Of a DNA stretch of 64,000 bases, positions 46,092-56,392 are shown piece by piece. Under the pieces are notes generated by a model. The model was not told where the DNA came from and did not search any database. It worked only from the letters and a program-made list of their open reading frames with translations. Position 1 is the stretch's first letter; the number at the start of each line of letters is the position of its first letter. Origin of the DNA: Leptobrachium leishanense (lineage: Eukaryota; Chordata; Amphibia; Anura; Megophryidae); the NCBI GenBank assembly GCA_009667805.1, contig CM019067.1, forward strand, positions 243,757,721-243,821,720, read 5' to 3'. Both the position numbers and the translations under genes were made by a program.

Positions 46092-47180
46092 CAGGCAGGG
46101 AATACACAGAGAGAATAGACAAATGGCACGCAAAGTCTGCAACAGATCGGGTCCTCAGAACAAGCAGGGTCAGTAACAAGTATACAAACTGATTCGGTAA
46201 GCTAGCGATGCGGGAATAAAGGCTGAGACACACTGAGCGTGCATAGACGCACAGCATAGCGAAGCGAAGAGAAGCAAACATTTTGCATGCTTGACTTCAC
46301 TCCGCTCCGCCTCGCAGCGTGTCTACACTGCATTACGTTTGCTTCTCACCGCACTGGACAGGAATCCACTAACTAAATTAAAATGTACACACAAAACCAT
46401 TTTATTTTCACAAAGCACATGTTATATAGGCAAAAAAAGTTTCTACTGAATAAAATACATCAAAAATTACTGTTAATTTAATTAATTTAATAGGAATAGT
46501 ATAAAAATATAAAAGAAAATAGTAACCCATGATCATATATATTAAAGAGACATGGAGCTCTGTGTATAGAGTAGGGATGCATTGATACCACCAGGGCCAG
46601 CGCTAGTGTCCGCACAGGCGGCCACCTTACTGTCCTGGCTTGCTGTCAGTGTGAGGGGCGGAAAAATTCTGTTTTTAAAATACCGGAAGCGGAGCTATGA
46701 ATGATCTTCAGACCAGGGGCCCAGCCGCGCACTCTCAAACCGATGCAGTGTGCCTGCCTCAGTCCCACATTCTAAACATGAGCAGGCACACTGCATAATT
46801 TGGCACCGCCCCCTCACGTGACACGCATAGCCAGGGCACGCAGCAGCAGAAAAGCCTAGAGGACAAACCCCAAAGCTTAGGGTGCGGCCCTGCAGCAGAG
46901 TCAGCCTGCGTGCTTCCACTGTAGTGTGAAGGAGGACTGGGCAGAGAGGCTGAGAGAAGATTGTTAAAAGGTTTGAATAAAATGAGGGAGGGGAGGGGGT
47001 GTGTGTGTGTTTAATGTTCTGCTCGGGGGGGATGTAATGTTCTGCTGGGGGGTGTAATGTTTTGCTGGGAGGGGTAATGTTCTGCTGGGGGTGTAATGTT
47101 CTGCTGGGGGTGTAATGCTCTGCTGGGGTGGTGTGTGTGTAATGTACTGCTGGGGGTGTGTGTGTGTGTAAAGTTCTGCT
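46092..47180. repeat. Direct duplication, copy B (Harbinger 3' region)
   Basis: Near-identical to 43616-44460. On the minus strand it repeats the upstream half of MADF exon 1 (up to LSVYSLP), then diverges into host hAT sequence. Longer than copy A by the segment around 46750-46985. The hAT at 46592 is complete here but truncated in copy A. Confidence 0.85.
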
Positions 47181-47224
47181 GGGGTGTGTGTGTAATGTGC
47201 TGCTGGGGTGTGTGTAATGTTCTG

Positions 47225-47259
<35 letters not shown>

Positions 47260-47540
47260 GTTCTGCTGGGGGTTTGAGTAAACTGATATCGGTACATTAC
47301 TATGAGGTTTATTGCTGTGGAGCTCTGTGATACGCTCATACACACTGCACATTACTGTGAGTTTTATTGTTGTGGAGCTCTGTGATACAGTAATAGGCAG
47401 TGTGTATGAGTGTGAGTTTTATTACTGTGGAGCTCTGTGATACGTGCATACACACAAACTGAACATTACTGTGAGGTTTATTGCTGTGGCGCTTTGTGAT
47501 ATGCTCATACACAGCGCACATTACTGTTAGACATGTGCAC
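46990..47540. repeat. GT-rich minisatellite and 65-bp tandem repeat
   Basis: 46990-47280: units of taatgttctgctggggg with variable tgtgtg runs, including a (GT)n at 47224-47257. 47285-47545: about four units of roughly 65 bp with attactgtgagttttattg and ctgtggagctctgtgatac, resumed at 48533-48570 after the inner hAT. Histidine/threonine-rich frames on the minus strand are artefacts of the repeat. Confidence 0.85.
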
Positions 47541-48532
47541 AGCACAAAATTTCGTTTTGAACTAATGCATTAGTACTAAAATGCAATTTATTTAGTTGCT
47601 AAAGAAATTCGTTTTCAGTTCTTTAGTATGAAAACTAATTTCATTCATCCGAAAACCAGTGGATACAATTACTATTGTAGTGGCTCCTCAGAGGGCTGAG
47701 ATCGCTGCTTGTTACAGTATCTCTCACTCTCAGCACAATGTGGGCCATATTATATAGCTGGTGCTAACTTAACCAGAGCTGTTGTAAACTTCCCAGAGCT
47801 ATTATAGCCTATGGAGGTTTTCAGTTACAACAGCTCTGGTTAAGTTAGCACCAACATTGCAATACTGCCCCGTGTCAGGCAAAGCTGTTACAGTAACTGA
47901 CTGCTGCTCATCACAGTGCTCAGAGTTTCAGTAAAACTAGTAAATAATATTTTTATATATAAGACGTTAGAACAATATTATTTCCTTGTTTTACTGAAAC
48001 TCTGAGCGCTGTGATGAGCAGCAGTCAGTTACTGTAACAGCTGAGCCTGATACATTGTACTGAGAGATAATGTAACAAGCAGCCGATCTCCGCGCTCACA
48101 GCCACTGGATTTAAAGGGCTAAAAAAAAGGCTCTTCTCTGTATAATGTTTAGAACATCCTCCTGCATTAATTAATACCCCTCTCTGTATAATGTATACAA
48201 CATCCACCTGCATTAATTAATACCCCTCTCTGTATAATATATAGAACATCCTCCTGAATTAATGTCCCTCTCTGTATAGAACATCCTCCTGCATTGGCAT
48301 GTGGAGGGTGCAGAACTTCGGATTTTGCGATGTTGCGCTCTTCATTGCTGGTCTCCTTCACTCATCAATATAATATCACAAAAAGGACTGAAACTAAAAT
48401 GTAGTGCATTTTATTTTAGTTTCTTTCGTTTTTTGTACTGAGCAGTTTCGTTTCTCTTGAGTCATACTAAAACTAAATTATCCCAAAATTCGGACTAAAT
48501 CGCTTTAGTACTAAAACGAATGCACATGTCTA
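47528..48532. mobile_element. hAT element, innermost (1005 bp)
   Basis: TAGACATGTGCAC at the left, GTGCATTCG-type right end reading tgcacatgtcta, perfect 8-bp TSD ATTACTGT (47520-47527, 48533-48540). Interior hairpins: 47760-47787 with 47825-47852 (28-bp arms, perfect) and 47884-47938 with 47989-48042 (arms about 54 bp). A tandem repeat of about 50 bp (ctctgtataatgta...cctgcattaatt) lies at 48135-48295. No gene. Confidence 0.92.
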
Positions 48533-49202
48533 ATTACTGTGAGTTTTATTGCTGTGGAGCTCTGTCATACGCTATATGAAATGAATTTAAGGGGGAAGGG
48601 GGTGAAAGTAATTAAAGGGGAAAAATGAATTAAGGGGGAGTGAATTGAATTAGAGGATGAGGACCCTGCTGCCAGTCTGCTTCTGGAGACCTGGAGTCAG
48701 ACAGTGGACCACAGCAACAGTGTGAGAGTGGTAGGTAGCAGGATCACAGGGAAAAACTGGGAGTGGCAGGGAGTTTGAAATATGTGGGCATATTGACACA
48801 GCAAGACCAGGGGGCACCACCAGGCCACATTGCAAATTTGTGCAGTGCCTGGTGCCCCTCCTATGCCACATTGCCAAAGGAGGGGACCACACACTCTGTA
48901 GATTGGCCCTGTGGCACAGGAAGGGCACCAGGCACACCATAGATTGGCAATGCGTGAGGACACCAAACACTCCCGACGGATTGGGTGGAGGGGGGGACCA
49001 AAACGCAACTTCGCCTGAGTAAACAAAAATGCTTGCACCGGCCCTGGATACCACACACAGACATATACGTATATATCAACACGCATATATATATATATAT
49101 ATCAACAGGCAGATATATATATACACCCATCCACAGACCTCAGACCATATATACACATACGCACATGGGGGGTGGCATGTGGACAATCTCAACTAAATCC
49201 GG

Positions 49203-49331
49203 CCCCCCCCCCATTTGGCTGATCCCTCCAGAAGAAATGTTGAACCTGACAGAGCAGAGAATATATATATTATTCTCTGCTCTATCGAGTTCAACATTTC
49301 TTCTGGAGGGATCAGCCAAATGGGGGGGGGG
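49203..49331. repeat. Near-perfect hairpin, arms about 60 bp
   Basis: ccccccccccatttggctga at 49203 pairs with tcagccaaatgggggggggg ending 49331; the loop is a short (TA)n. Only two or three mismatches near the loop. Function unknown; it lies in the outer hAT next to AT microsatellites. Confidence 0.9.
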
Positions 49332-49515
49332 CAATTAGTTGCCAAAATGTGTGTGTAATACAAGTCTGGATATATATATTTATAAGAATATAGATATATA
49401 TCTTATCTATATATATATATCATACCTGCTGTTACCTTCCCCTATAAATTTGCTAAAAATATACACACACAAAAAAAACACTGCCTGAGACCCCGTGCAG
49501 CCCACATGCCACCCC

Positions 49516-49573
49516 CCTCTACCTGGCTGAATGTATCTCATATATATAATTAAATACATTCAGCCAGGTAGAG
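49516..49573. repeat. Short hairpin
   Basis: ctctacctggctgaatgtat pairs with atacattcagccaggtagag around a TA-rich loop. About 20-bp perfect arms. Confidence 0.85.
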
Positions 49574-50592
49574 AAAGAAAAAAAAAAGTTTTAGTTTATG
49601 TTCCCGGGGACATTTAAAAATATCCTCGGATTTTATTTTTTTTAGAAATGTGTCACCTTACCTTAGCCTGGTGGTCAGTGGGTGCTCCCTGGATCCTGGT
49701 TGGGGGGAGTCTGCCGTGGCCACAGGTGCAGTGGCTCCCTCCCAGCGCCGCCTGTCTCTGACACATGCACCCGGGCGGCTAGCCCACACAGTCGCAGCTC
49801 TGTCATCCGGCGACCGCATGCTCCTCAAGGGGATCCTTGGGAGGCCCCGGCAGGCTGCCCTCTATAGTGCCTGATTAAAGGGCCGTATCTACCTGATGTT
49901 TTACTAACAAGAATGTTTTATCCCATAGGCTTCAATGTTAAAAATATTCCCGTTTTAATTCAATATCTAATAAACAGCTGCTTATAATATTCTGCAAAAA
50001 ATAGTCTCTTTATTTCTAGATTCTTTTAGTATTTTTTAAGCATTCTTTATACTTTTTTCAATTTTTTTATTTTTTTCAAACTTTTGACGAACGTCCCAAA
50101 AAGTTCGAAGTTCGCGAACTTTCAAACGACCAATGTTCGAATCGAACTCCGAACCGATCGAACCAAACAGCTCATCCCTATTCTTTAGGCATTTGTTGGT
50201 ATTTTTTCAGCTAAATCTTTGATTCAGATTTTTTTTAAATGGCGTTTATTTATTTTTTTAACAGAACTTTATATTATTTTCTATTAAAATTTTCTTTCTA
50301 TCTCTATGCATTTTCATGCATTTTTATTGTTTTAAACATCTTTTAAAAATTGCGGGTGGGGTTGTTTGTTTTTTTTACCCCAGCTCGGCAGCTGATCGGT
50401 GGCATTCAGTGGTCTATTAGTGACATTCGGTTGTTCGGCGACTGCGTTTGGTGATTTGCGGCTGCAGTCAGCGGTCTGTTCAGCGAATCGTCGGCTGCGT
50501 TTCTATCAGCGGCATTCAGCAGATCGCCCGCTGGGTGGATTGACAGCATATTTTTGGTGAAATGTCTGCTCTCTCTGAATAGCCCCCTTAAT

Positions 50593-51784
50593 GTCAACTA
50601 CCAAGCGTAAAACTAATGTGTCACTACTACTGTAACATCACATGGTCGCTTCTTTTAGTGATTACAAAATTGCAAATTTTACAGTTTTTCAAATTTTCTG
50701 TGAAACCTACGTGTGGAAGATATTCAGAGTCATCTTCTAACTATTGCAGAATAGTGAAGAGGAAGTTATGGTTAGAAAAAGCCACATATCTAAACAATAT
50801 TTTTGCCTGTCAATGTGAATGTGAAACAATTTGTGAGAATACAGAGTTTCCCAAGGTGAACATCATAGTGTAGGAATGTATAAACTGTATAATTTATTAG
50901 TGTGTATACATACGCGTGCAAATGCACATACACACATTGCTTTGTGGTTTTAACCTTTGTACCACTTAGTCGTTTAGATTCACTGAATTGTAAAAAATAC
51001 TACTACAGTAGAAGTCTAACAGAAATCCTGGAAGTCAATGATGCTTTAAATGAGTATGAAGTATACATACGGTGAAGAAAATGTACAGGAAAATTGCAGT
51101 TTGCAAGTTCAAAACCATATACAAGTATCGGTTGACCCTGTCATGGTCATCCAATGCCTTATTTTTGCTAACGAGTATTAGAAAGATTCTCTTGTTATTA
51201 GTTATTACAACTGACGTTTTAGAATATGCATGGTAAATTATAATTCACATTATATTTTTTGTAAAAATATGGGTAAAAAGGGTAAAATAATCTTCCTCAA
51301 ACATTTTCCTTGACTAGTTTGGCTGTGACCATTGCTTTATAAGTGACTATAAAGGAGAGCTAAAACAAATATATATAAAAACCACACAGATGTGGGGAGG
51401 ATGGGGACGAAGAAATGTATGTCCTAAAAAGGTTCCCCTAGGCTAATGACGTTCGAGGAGAGCGCCTGTTTGCGTGATTTACTTAGGATTGGATGCAATG
51501 CCAGAGACTCCAGCTGTGAAAATATCCTCTACTGAAAAGTTGTGTTTCATGGCACTCAAGTGAGATCACTTCCACTATTGATTTTTCATTTTAGAATATT
51601 GATTTATTCAGGATTGATTTTTATTTTTTACATATATATATATACATAAATTATTTATTTATTTATTTAGTGGAGCTCTGGCTGAAACGTCTGAGAAGTT
51701 TTTATTTCTGCAAATCAAGTTCTCCTATCACCTGTTATCACTAGAAAAGTGGAGCAGTCATGTGACAGAAACACAATTCTGTCA
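50593..51784. other. Single-copy-looking DNA, no gene
   Basis: No paired termini, domains or long frames. Some simple sequence near 51630-51670 (ATn, ATTTn). The neighbourhood is a candidate stretch of ancestral host DNA. Confidence 0.35.
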
Positions 51785-51837
51785 TCGGTATTGTTCTATG
51801 ACTTGCTGAACTAGAGACCTCTGTCAATTTATTTTTA

Positions 51838-52578
51838 TTTATTTATTTATTTTTATTTATAAAGGATTTTACCAGGAAGGATACATTGAGATTTCTCTCG
51901 TTTTCAAGTATCTCCTGGGTTCAAGAACATGGTTACAGAAATACAAAGTAGTAAAATGCAAGGTATTAACACAAAACAAATATACAGATTAACAGAAAAT
52001 AAATATGTAGTAAATATAGTCACTATGTTACATGTCTACAGGTGCATTCCTTATTGAGGTATGTTAATAGGGAAGTCTTAAGGGACTTTAGACTGGGGGA
52101 AGATTTGATGGCAACTGGGAGGTTATTCCATAATTGTGGTGCTCTGTAGGAAAATGAGGATAGAGACACTTTCTTTTTGCTTTGTGGTATTGCAAGAAAG
52201 GTGCCGGTCCTGGATCGGAGGTTATAGGATGAGGGAACTGCTGAGGGAAGCAGCCTATTCAGGTAGGGTGGTAGCTTCCCAGAAAAGCTCTTAAACACCA
52301 GGTTGGAAAGGTGAAGGGTGCGTCTAGATTCCAGCAACGGCCAGTTTAGTTCTTTTAACATGTCACAATGGTGGGTTATGTAGTTACATTGTAGCACAAA
52401 GCGACAGAATGAGTTATACAATCTTGTAGTAAGTTTCTGGAGGTGCGTTTGTGGGGCGGCTGCATACACTACATCTCCGTATTCAATAGCTGGCATAAGC
52501 ATTTGTGGTACAATCCGCTTTCTTACCATGGAGTTCAGGCAGGATTTCTTTCTGTACAGGGCACCTAGTTTAGGGTAA
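51838..52578 (-). mobile_element. CR1/L2-like LINE, 5'-truncated
   Basis: The minus strand carries the C-terminal end of an RT protein (52578-52023), a short 3' UTR and the tail seen on the plus strand as ttttaccaggaaggatacat, then a TAAA-type repeat (plus ttatttatttattt at 51830-51868). Truncated at about 52578. Its tail recurs in the SINE at 5.9 kb and in the minisatellite at 27.4 kb. Confidence 0.85.
52023..52578 (-). CDS. LINE reverse-transcriptase C-terminus, partial
   Basis: Open from the truncation point to a stop (the first Met at 52529 is internal). Motifs typical of the C-terminal region of CR1/L2-group LINEs: LGALYRKKSCLN, the [IL]EYGDVVYAAAP segment, HCDMLKELNWPLLESRR, LPPYLNRLLP, SFSYRAPQLWNNLP and a terminal SLKSLKTSLLTYL. 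No catalytic RT motifs remain because of 5' truncation. No frameshift inside this segment, so the copy is fairly young. Confidence 0.85.
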
Positions 52579-52637
52579 ATTTTAGATGGAAATTAAATAT
52601 GAAGAACTACAAAAATACGCACAGCATGCAACATTTA

Positions 52638-54712
52638 AGGGGTTTCAGAGAGTTTCACGGACATTTCGGGGCTCTCTCGTTCCCCGCAGTTCCCTGCACT
52701 TCGGGGGAATCAAAGTTCTCCACCCTGCAGTGAATTCAGCATTCACCGCAGGGTCCCCGGAGTGCAGGGAAAACCCGCCGCTACCCCGCCAAAAACTCAC
52801 TGAAAAAATGCCGGAACCGCACAAAAAAACATGCCGGGAAAGGACGGCAAGCTGCCGATCACAGCATACCGCAGCCGCCGGAAAAAGCTCGACAAGCTGA
52901 CGAACGGGGTAAAAATAAAAAAACGGGTCACTTGAAAGTTTCAAAATTGAAATGCTGTTTGCAAAAAAACTACTGAATGAAAATGTCCGGAATTTACGTA
53001 TTAGATGCTATGAATGATATTAAAAAGGTCTGTTAAAGAAAAATGAAAGAAGGATTTAACCCTTTCGCTGCTGAGGCTTTTCCCGCCCCTGTGCTGAGGT
53101 CATTTTTACCGGTTTTGCTCATCATGTTTAAACGTGTTTTGAAGGCTTATTTTAGTATATTACCCAGACATATTATATATCGTTCTTTCCGTCAGACTCG
53201 GGTAGATTCATAATATGTCATTATTATATGTATACGTTATGTCATGTCTGTATATTATAACAAAAAATGCAATAAAATATGTATTTTCAATAATTTACAA
53301 TGTGTAAAGTGTTTTTTTTCACATTTTAACATGCGAGCAATTGCGGTTATATTTTGTATGGGGTGCGCTTGTTAAAAAAATTAGAGATGGGGTCTCGTTA
53401 CATTTTTTTTTGGGAAAATTACACTATTTTTAACAAACGCACCGCATACAAAAATCGTTAGTGCAGCATCATTGTTCACATTATAATTGAAATGGGAACA
53501 ATATTGCTGCATTAACAAACCAAAAAAAAGAAAAAAAAGTGTTTTATTTTTTTTTATAATTTTTTTTTTAATTTTTATTTTTCATTTTTTTTTTGACAAA
53601 ATTTTTCACAGTAGTGTTTGGTATCGTTGGAACGGCCATGCTCTGGCCGATCCAACCATACCAAACTTTAACCCCTAGCTGCCACGGATCGGGAGATAGG
53701 GAGTTCATTGGAACTCCCTATCTCCACCGTTGGTGGCAGTTAGGGGTTAAGTCCAGGACTGGCGTCATCGTGCGTAGCACGATGACGCCAGTCCTCAGGG
53801 GGAGTTCCCGGAGGCTTGGCCGACATCCAAGATGTCGGCCAGCTCCGGGAAAGGATCGCGAACCGGCGCTTTTCAGCGCCGATTCGCGATCCACCTCCCC
53901 AGGGGTTAATGCCAGGCACCATTTGGAAGGGCAGGCTGTGCCCTTCCAAATGGTGCCTGGGTTACCCCCTGCAACGCCGCCGATCGGGAGGGAGAGAGGT
54001 CCGAAGGACCTCCCCCCTCCCTTTCAGGCGCCTCCTCCGCACATGCGGGGGGGGGGCGCCTGAATTAGGTGTCATCGCGCTGCCGCGATGACACCTAATT
54101 CCAGCGGCTGCGGTTCCGGATGCGCGGCTGACATCGAGGATGTCAGCCCGCACCGGAGGGGCCAGCGATCGGCCGGAACCCGGCCGAACGCTGACCCCAA
54201 TGGGAGGACGCGCTGAGCGCGTCCTCCGCATACCAGCGGTAATGCGGAGGACGCGCTGAGCGCGTCCTCTGCATTGAAGTGGTTAAAAAAAAAATGGAAA
54301 AAAATCTCCCGAAAATGCCAAAAAGATTCTAAAATAATCAATAAATAAAGAGACTTTTTACTCCAAGTTAAAAGAATAAACAGTTTATTAGATATTGAAT
54401 AAAAATGGGAATATTTTTAACATTGAAGCCTATGGGGTTCACCTGAATAAACCTGCTGAATGAAACCACCGAACAGCAGGGCACTTCGTCAACTTTTCCC
54501 TGCTGTTCGGTGTTCTCTGAATAGATTAACATTTGCTTCTCTATGGGGGATTTCACTGCCTTCAAACAGGCACCATACGTTCAGGCAATTCACCAAAATT
54601 GGGCAAACTGTCTGCTCTCTGAATAGTAAATAGCCCCGAAATGTCACTGTACGCTGAATTTCAGTGTTCGGTTACATTTTGACGACATTTCGGACCTCTC
54701 TGAATAATCCCT
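52638..54712. mobile_element. MITE of the AGGGGTTATTC family split by piggyBac
   Basis: AGGGGTTTCAGAGAG at the left and CTCTCTGAATAATCCCT at the right; TTA on both sides (52635-52637, 54713-54715). Own sequence: 52638-53055 and 54287-54712. The 3-bp TSD suggests PIF/Harbinger mobilisation. No gene. Confidence 0.8.
53056..54286. mobile_element. Young non-autonomous piggyBac-type element, copy 2
   Basis: TTAACCCTTTCGCTGCTGAG at the left, GCATTGAAGTGGTTAA at the right, TTAA at 53056-53059 and 54283-54286. It is an inverted-orientation twin of 25565-26810 with the same stem-loop series; the high similarity suggests recent activity of the family. No transposase; the 156-codon frame at 53593 is compositional and has its equivalent in the other copy. 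Confidence 0.92.
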
Positions 54713-54715
54713 TTA

Positions 54716-55673
54716 GAATGTTGTACTGTTCATCTAGTCATAAGTTCTTTGGCAATATTTACTACAATATAAATTTGCTGAGAAACCAGTGGAGTGGTCT
54801 GGTTTGGTGAAAGTGAGTCACAGATACAAAAACGTAATGTTTTTGTGGCTCCCAACTGGGTCAAGCAGACCTTTTTCTACCTATATACATTTAATTTGTT
54901 TTCCCTGGTATGTTTGTGACTACTATATAGTATATTCAGTAAGGTAATTGTAAAAACAAGATTTATTCAAAAAAACTTTGGGCCCTTTTTGAACTAATTA
55001 TTTTGTCTGTTTTCTCTAAAAAATATCGGCTGCTTTTTTTCAAAATATCTACTGATTCATTTGAGAAAAAAAATCGACTGGAGCCGATATTTGAAAAATT
55101 CCTCTGGTCTGAAGAAAGCTGACTAGTAAAATACCAAAATAGGCTTATTTTCAGCCAGCACTTTACAGATTTTTGCCTTTAAACATGACTATTAAAAATA
55201 GTCAATGTTTTAAAAAAAATAGATTTATTTTTAGCATTTGAAATGCTTTTGGATAACGGCAAACTGATAAATTCAAATGTAATCGATACAGGATATTTCC
55301 ATTGAAAAGTATGGCCATGAGAAACGATATTCGATCCAGTTTTTTAACCTGCATCTGAACCTCACAAGCCAAAAACGGCCAAAAAATCAGCCGAAAAGGT
55401 TTCAAACTTCAGCAAGAAATAAATTTAGTATCAATTCATTAGACAAATGGTCCAATCCACTGCATCTGCAATACTAATGGTTCGAGATGTTGGTACTCCT
55501 TATTGTAAATTACCAGCTAGCTTTTAACAATGGCTCAGCCCAAGCCAGTGCTCTGCAAAGAAAGAATTCACAGTAGAACTGGTCACTCATGAGTGGGTCT
55601 GTTGAGTAGCTTTTATTTAAGACACTTGAAATAGACTCCTGCAAAACGCTGAAAAGTTGTTTTAACTCCTGTC
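54716..55673. other. No recognised feature
   Basis: AT-rich DNA between a MITE and the chromovirus. An approximate inverted pair aaatatcggctgc / gccgatatttgaaaaa lies near 55020-55100. No coding evidence. Confidence 0.4.
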
Positions 55674-56392
55674 TGTCATGCCTCACCTCCATAGCGCGGC
55701 CGTGGTGTCATGGCGACCGTCGGCGTCTCCCGTGGTGGGGGAAGTCGGGTATTGGGAGGCCCCATACCGCTGGTCGTGATGCCCTCTCGGTGCGGCGTTT
55801 GGGCTCCCCCACTGCCTCCATCTTTTCCCTGTCGGCCTCCCGCGTGGTTCAGCGTCGCTTGCGGGCGGCGGTGGGTGCGGTCTCCCATCATGGCCGCGTG
55901 GGAGGATCCTTGGATCTCCTAGGTGTCTGTGGGGGGCAGCGCCCTCTAGCCCGCCTGCGGGGTGTGGCCTTCGCGGGTTCCGGACAGGACCTGGGGAGAC
56001 CCGGTGAACAGGAGGGGCAAGGGAGGAGTCCCACTCACAGGAGGGGCTGAGCTCATTACCCATACCTCATAAAAACCGCAAGGGCCAAGGAGAGAGTGCT
56101 CAGTCGTCAACTCCCTGTTGAACCTAAGCTTCCTGTTATCCTCTCCTGACCCCCATAGTTACTACAACGAACCTTTGTCTCCATTTTGACCACGTCTTCT
56201 GAATACTCCCTTGTACCTTGCTTTGACCTTATTGACCTCCTTGTTTTCGACTCTTGGGTTCCCACTCTCGCTTATGAACGTACTCCACCTGGACCGACCA
56301 CTTGCCTGATTTCGACCATCCCTTTGCATACTCCTTCTGTACCGCGAACCGCATACTGGACTCCAAAACCCGTGTTACGAGTAAGCATGACA
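55674..56392 (+). repeat. 5' LTR of the chromovirus
   Basis: TGTCATGCC ... GCATGACA. The TATA-like box is CATAAAA (56068-56074), altered from TATAAAA in the 3' LTR. The predicted transcript start about 30 bp downstream (56098) begins GCTCAGTCGT. The LTR also contains a cgccctctag patch resembling a partial CTCF core (11 of 14). Confidence 0.95.

Larger units (their letters stand above)
46592..49046. mobile_element. hAT element, middle of three nested
   Basis: CAGGGCCAGCGCTAG at the left, CTTGCACCGGCCCTG at the right, perfect 8-bp TSD GATACCAC (46584-46591, 49047-49054). It contains a GT-rich minisatellite, a 65-bp tandem repeat and an inner hAT. No transposase. Confidence 0.9.
45315..50180. 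mobile_element. hAT element, outer of three nested
   Basis: TAGTGATGAGCCGAAC at the left and CAGCTCATCCCTA at the right, perfect 8-bp TSD TTCTTTAG (45307-45314, 50181-50188). The outer parts carry gttcggttcgctttcgaac-type repeats. It contains the second copy of the Harbinger 3' region and two further hATs. 49925-50090 resembles the interior of the CAGGGTTATCC MITEs (ggcttcaatgttaaaaatat). No transposase. Confidence 0.9.
44944..50588. mobile_element. MITE of the AGGGGTTATTC family, split by hAT nest
   Basis: Left part 44944-45306 (AGGAGTTATTCAAAGAGAGC, gaattgccagcgaa, gttaatctattcagagaatgc) and right part 50189-50588 (ggcggctgcgtttctatcagcgg-type words, TCTCTCTGAATAGCCCCCT) are the two halves of one element, reading across the hAT and its TSD. 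A 3-bp TSD is not clear. Same family as 13718-14514 and 52638-54712. Confidence 0.7.

Noticed and set aside
46695..47352. Long His/Thr/Pro-rich minus-strand frames
   Set aside because: Direct translation of the GT-rich minisatellite; no domain and no start context.
51690..51705. gctgaaacgtc as a fourth hammerhead
   Set aside because: GAAACGTC is present but there is no CUGANGA box or stem II upstream.
55683..56063. 126-codon minus-strand frame and plus-strand frames in the LTRs
   Set aside because: GC-rich LTR sequence; frames occur in both LTRs and match no protein family.
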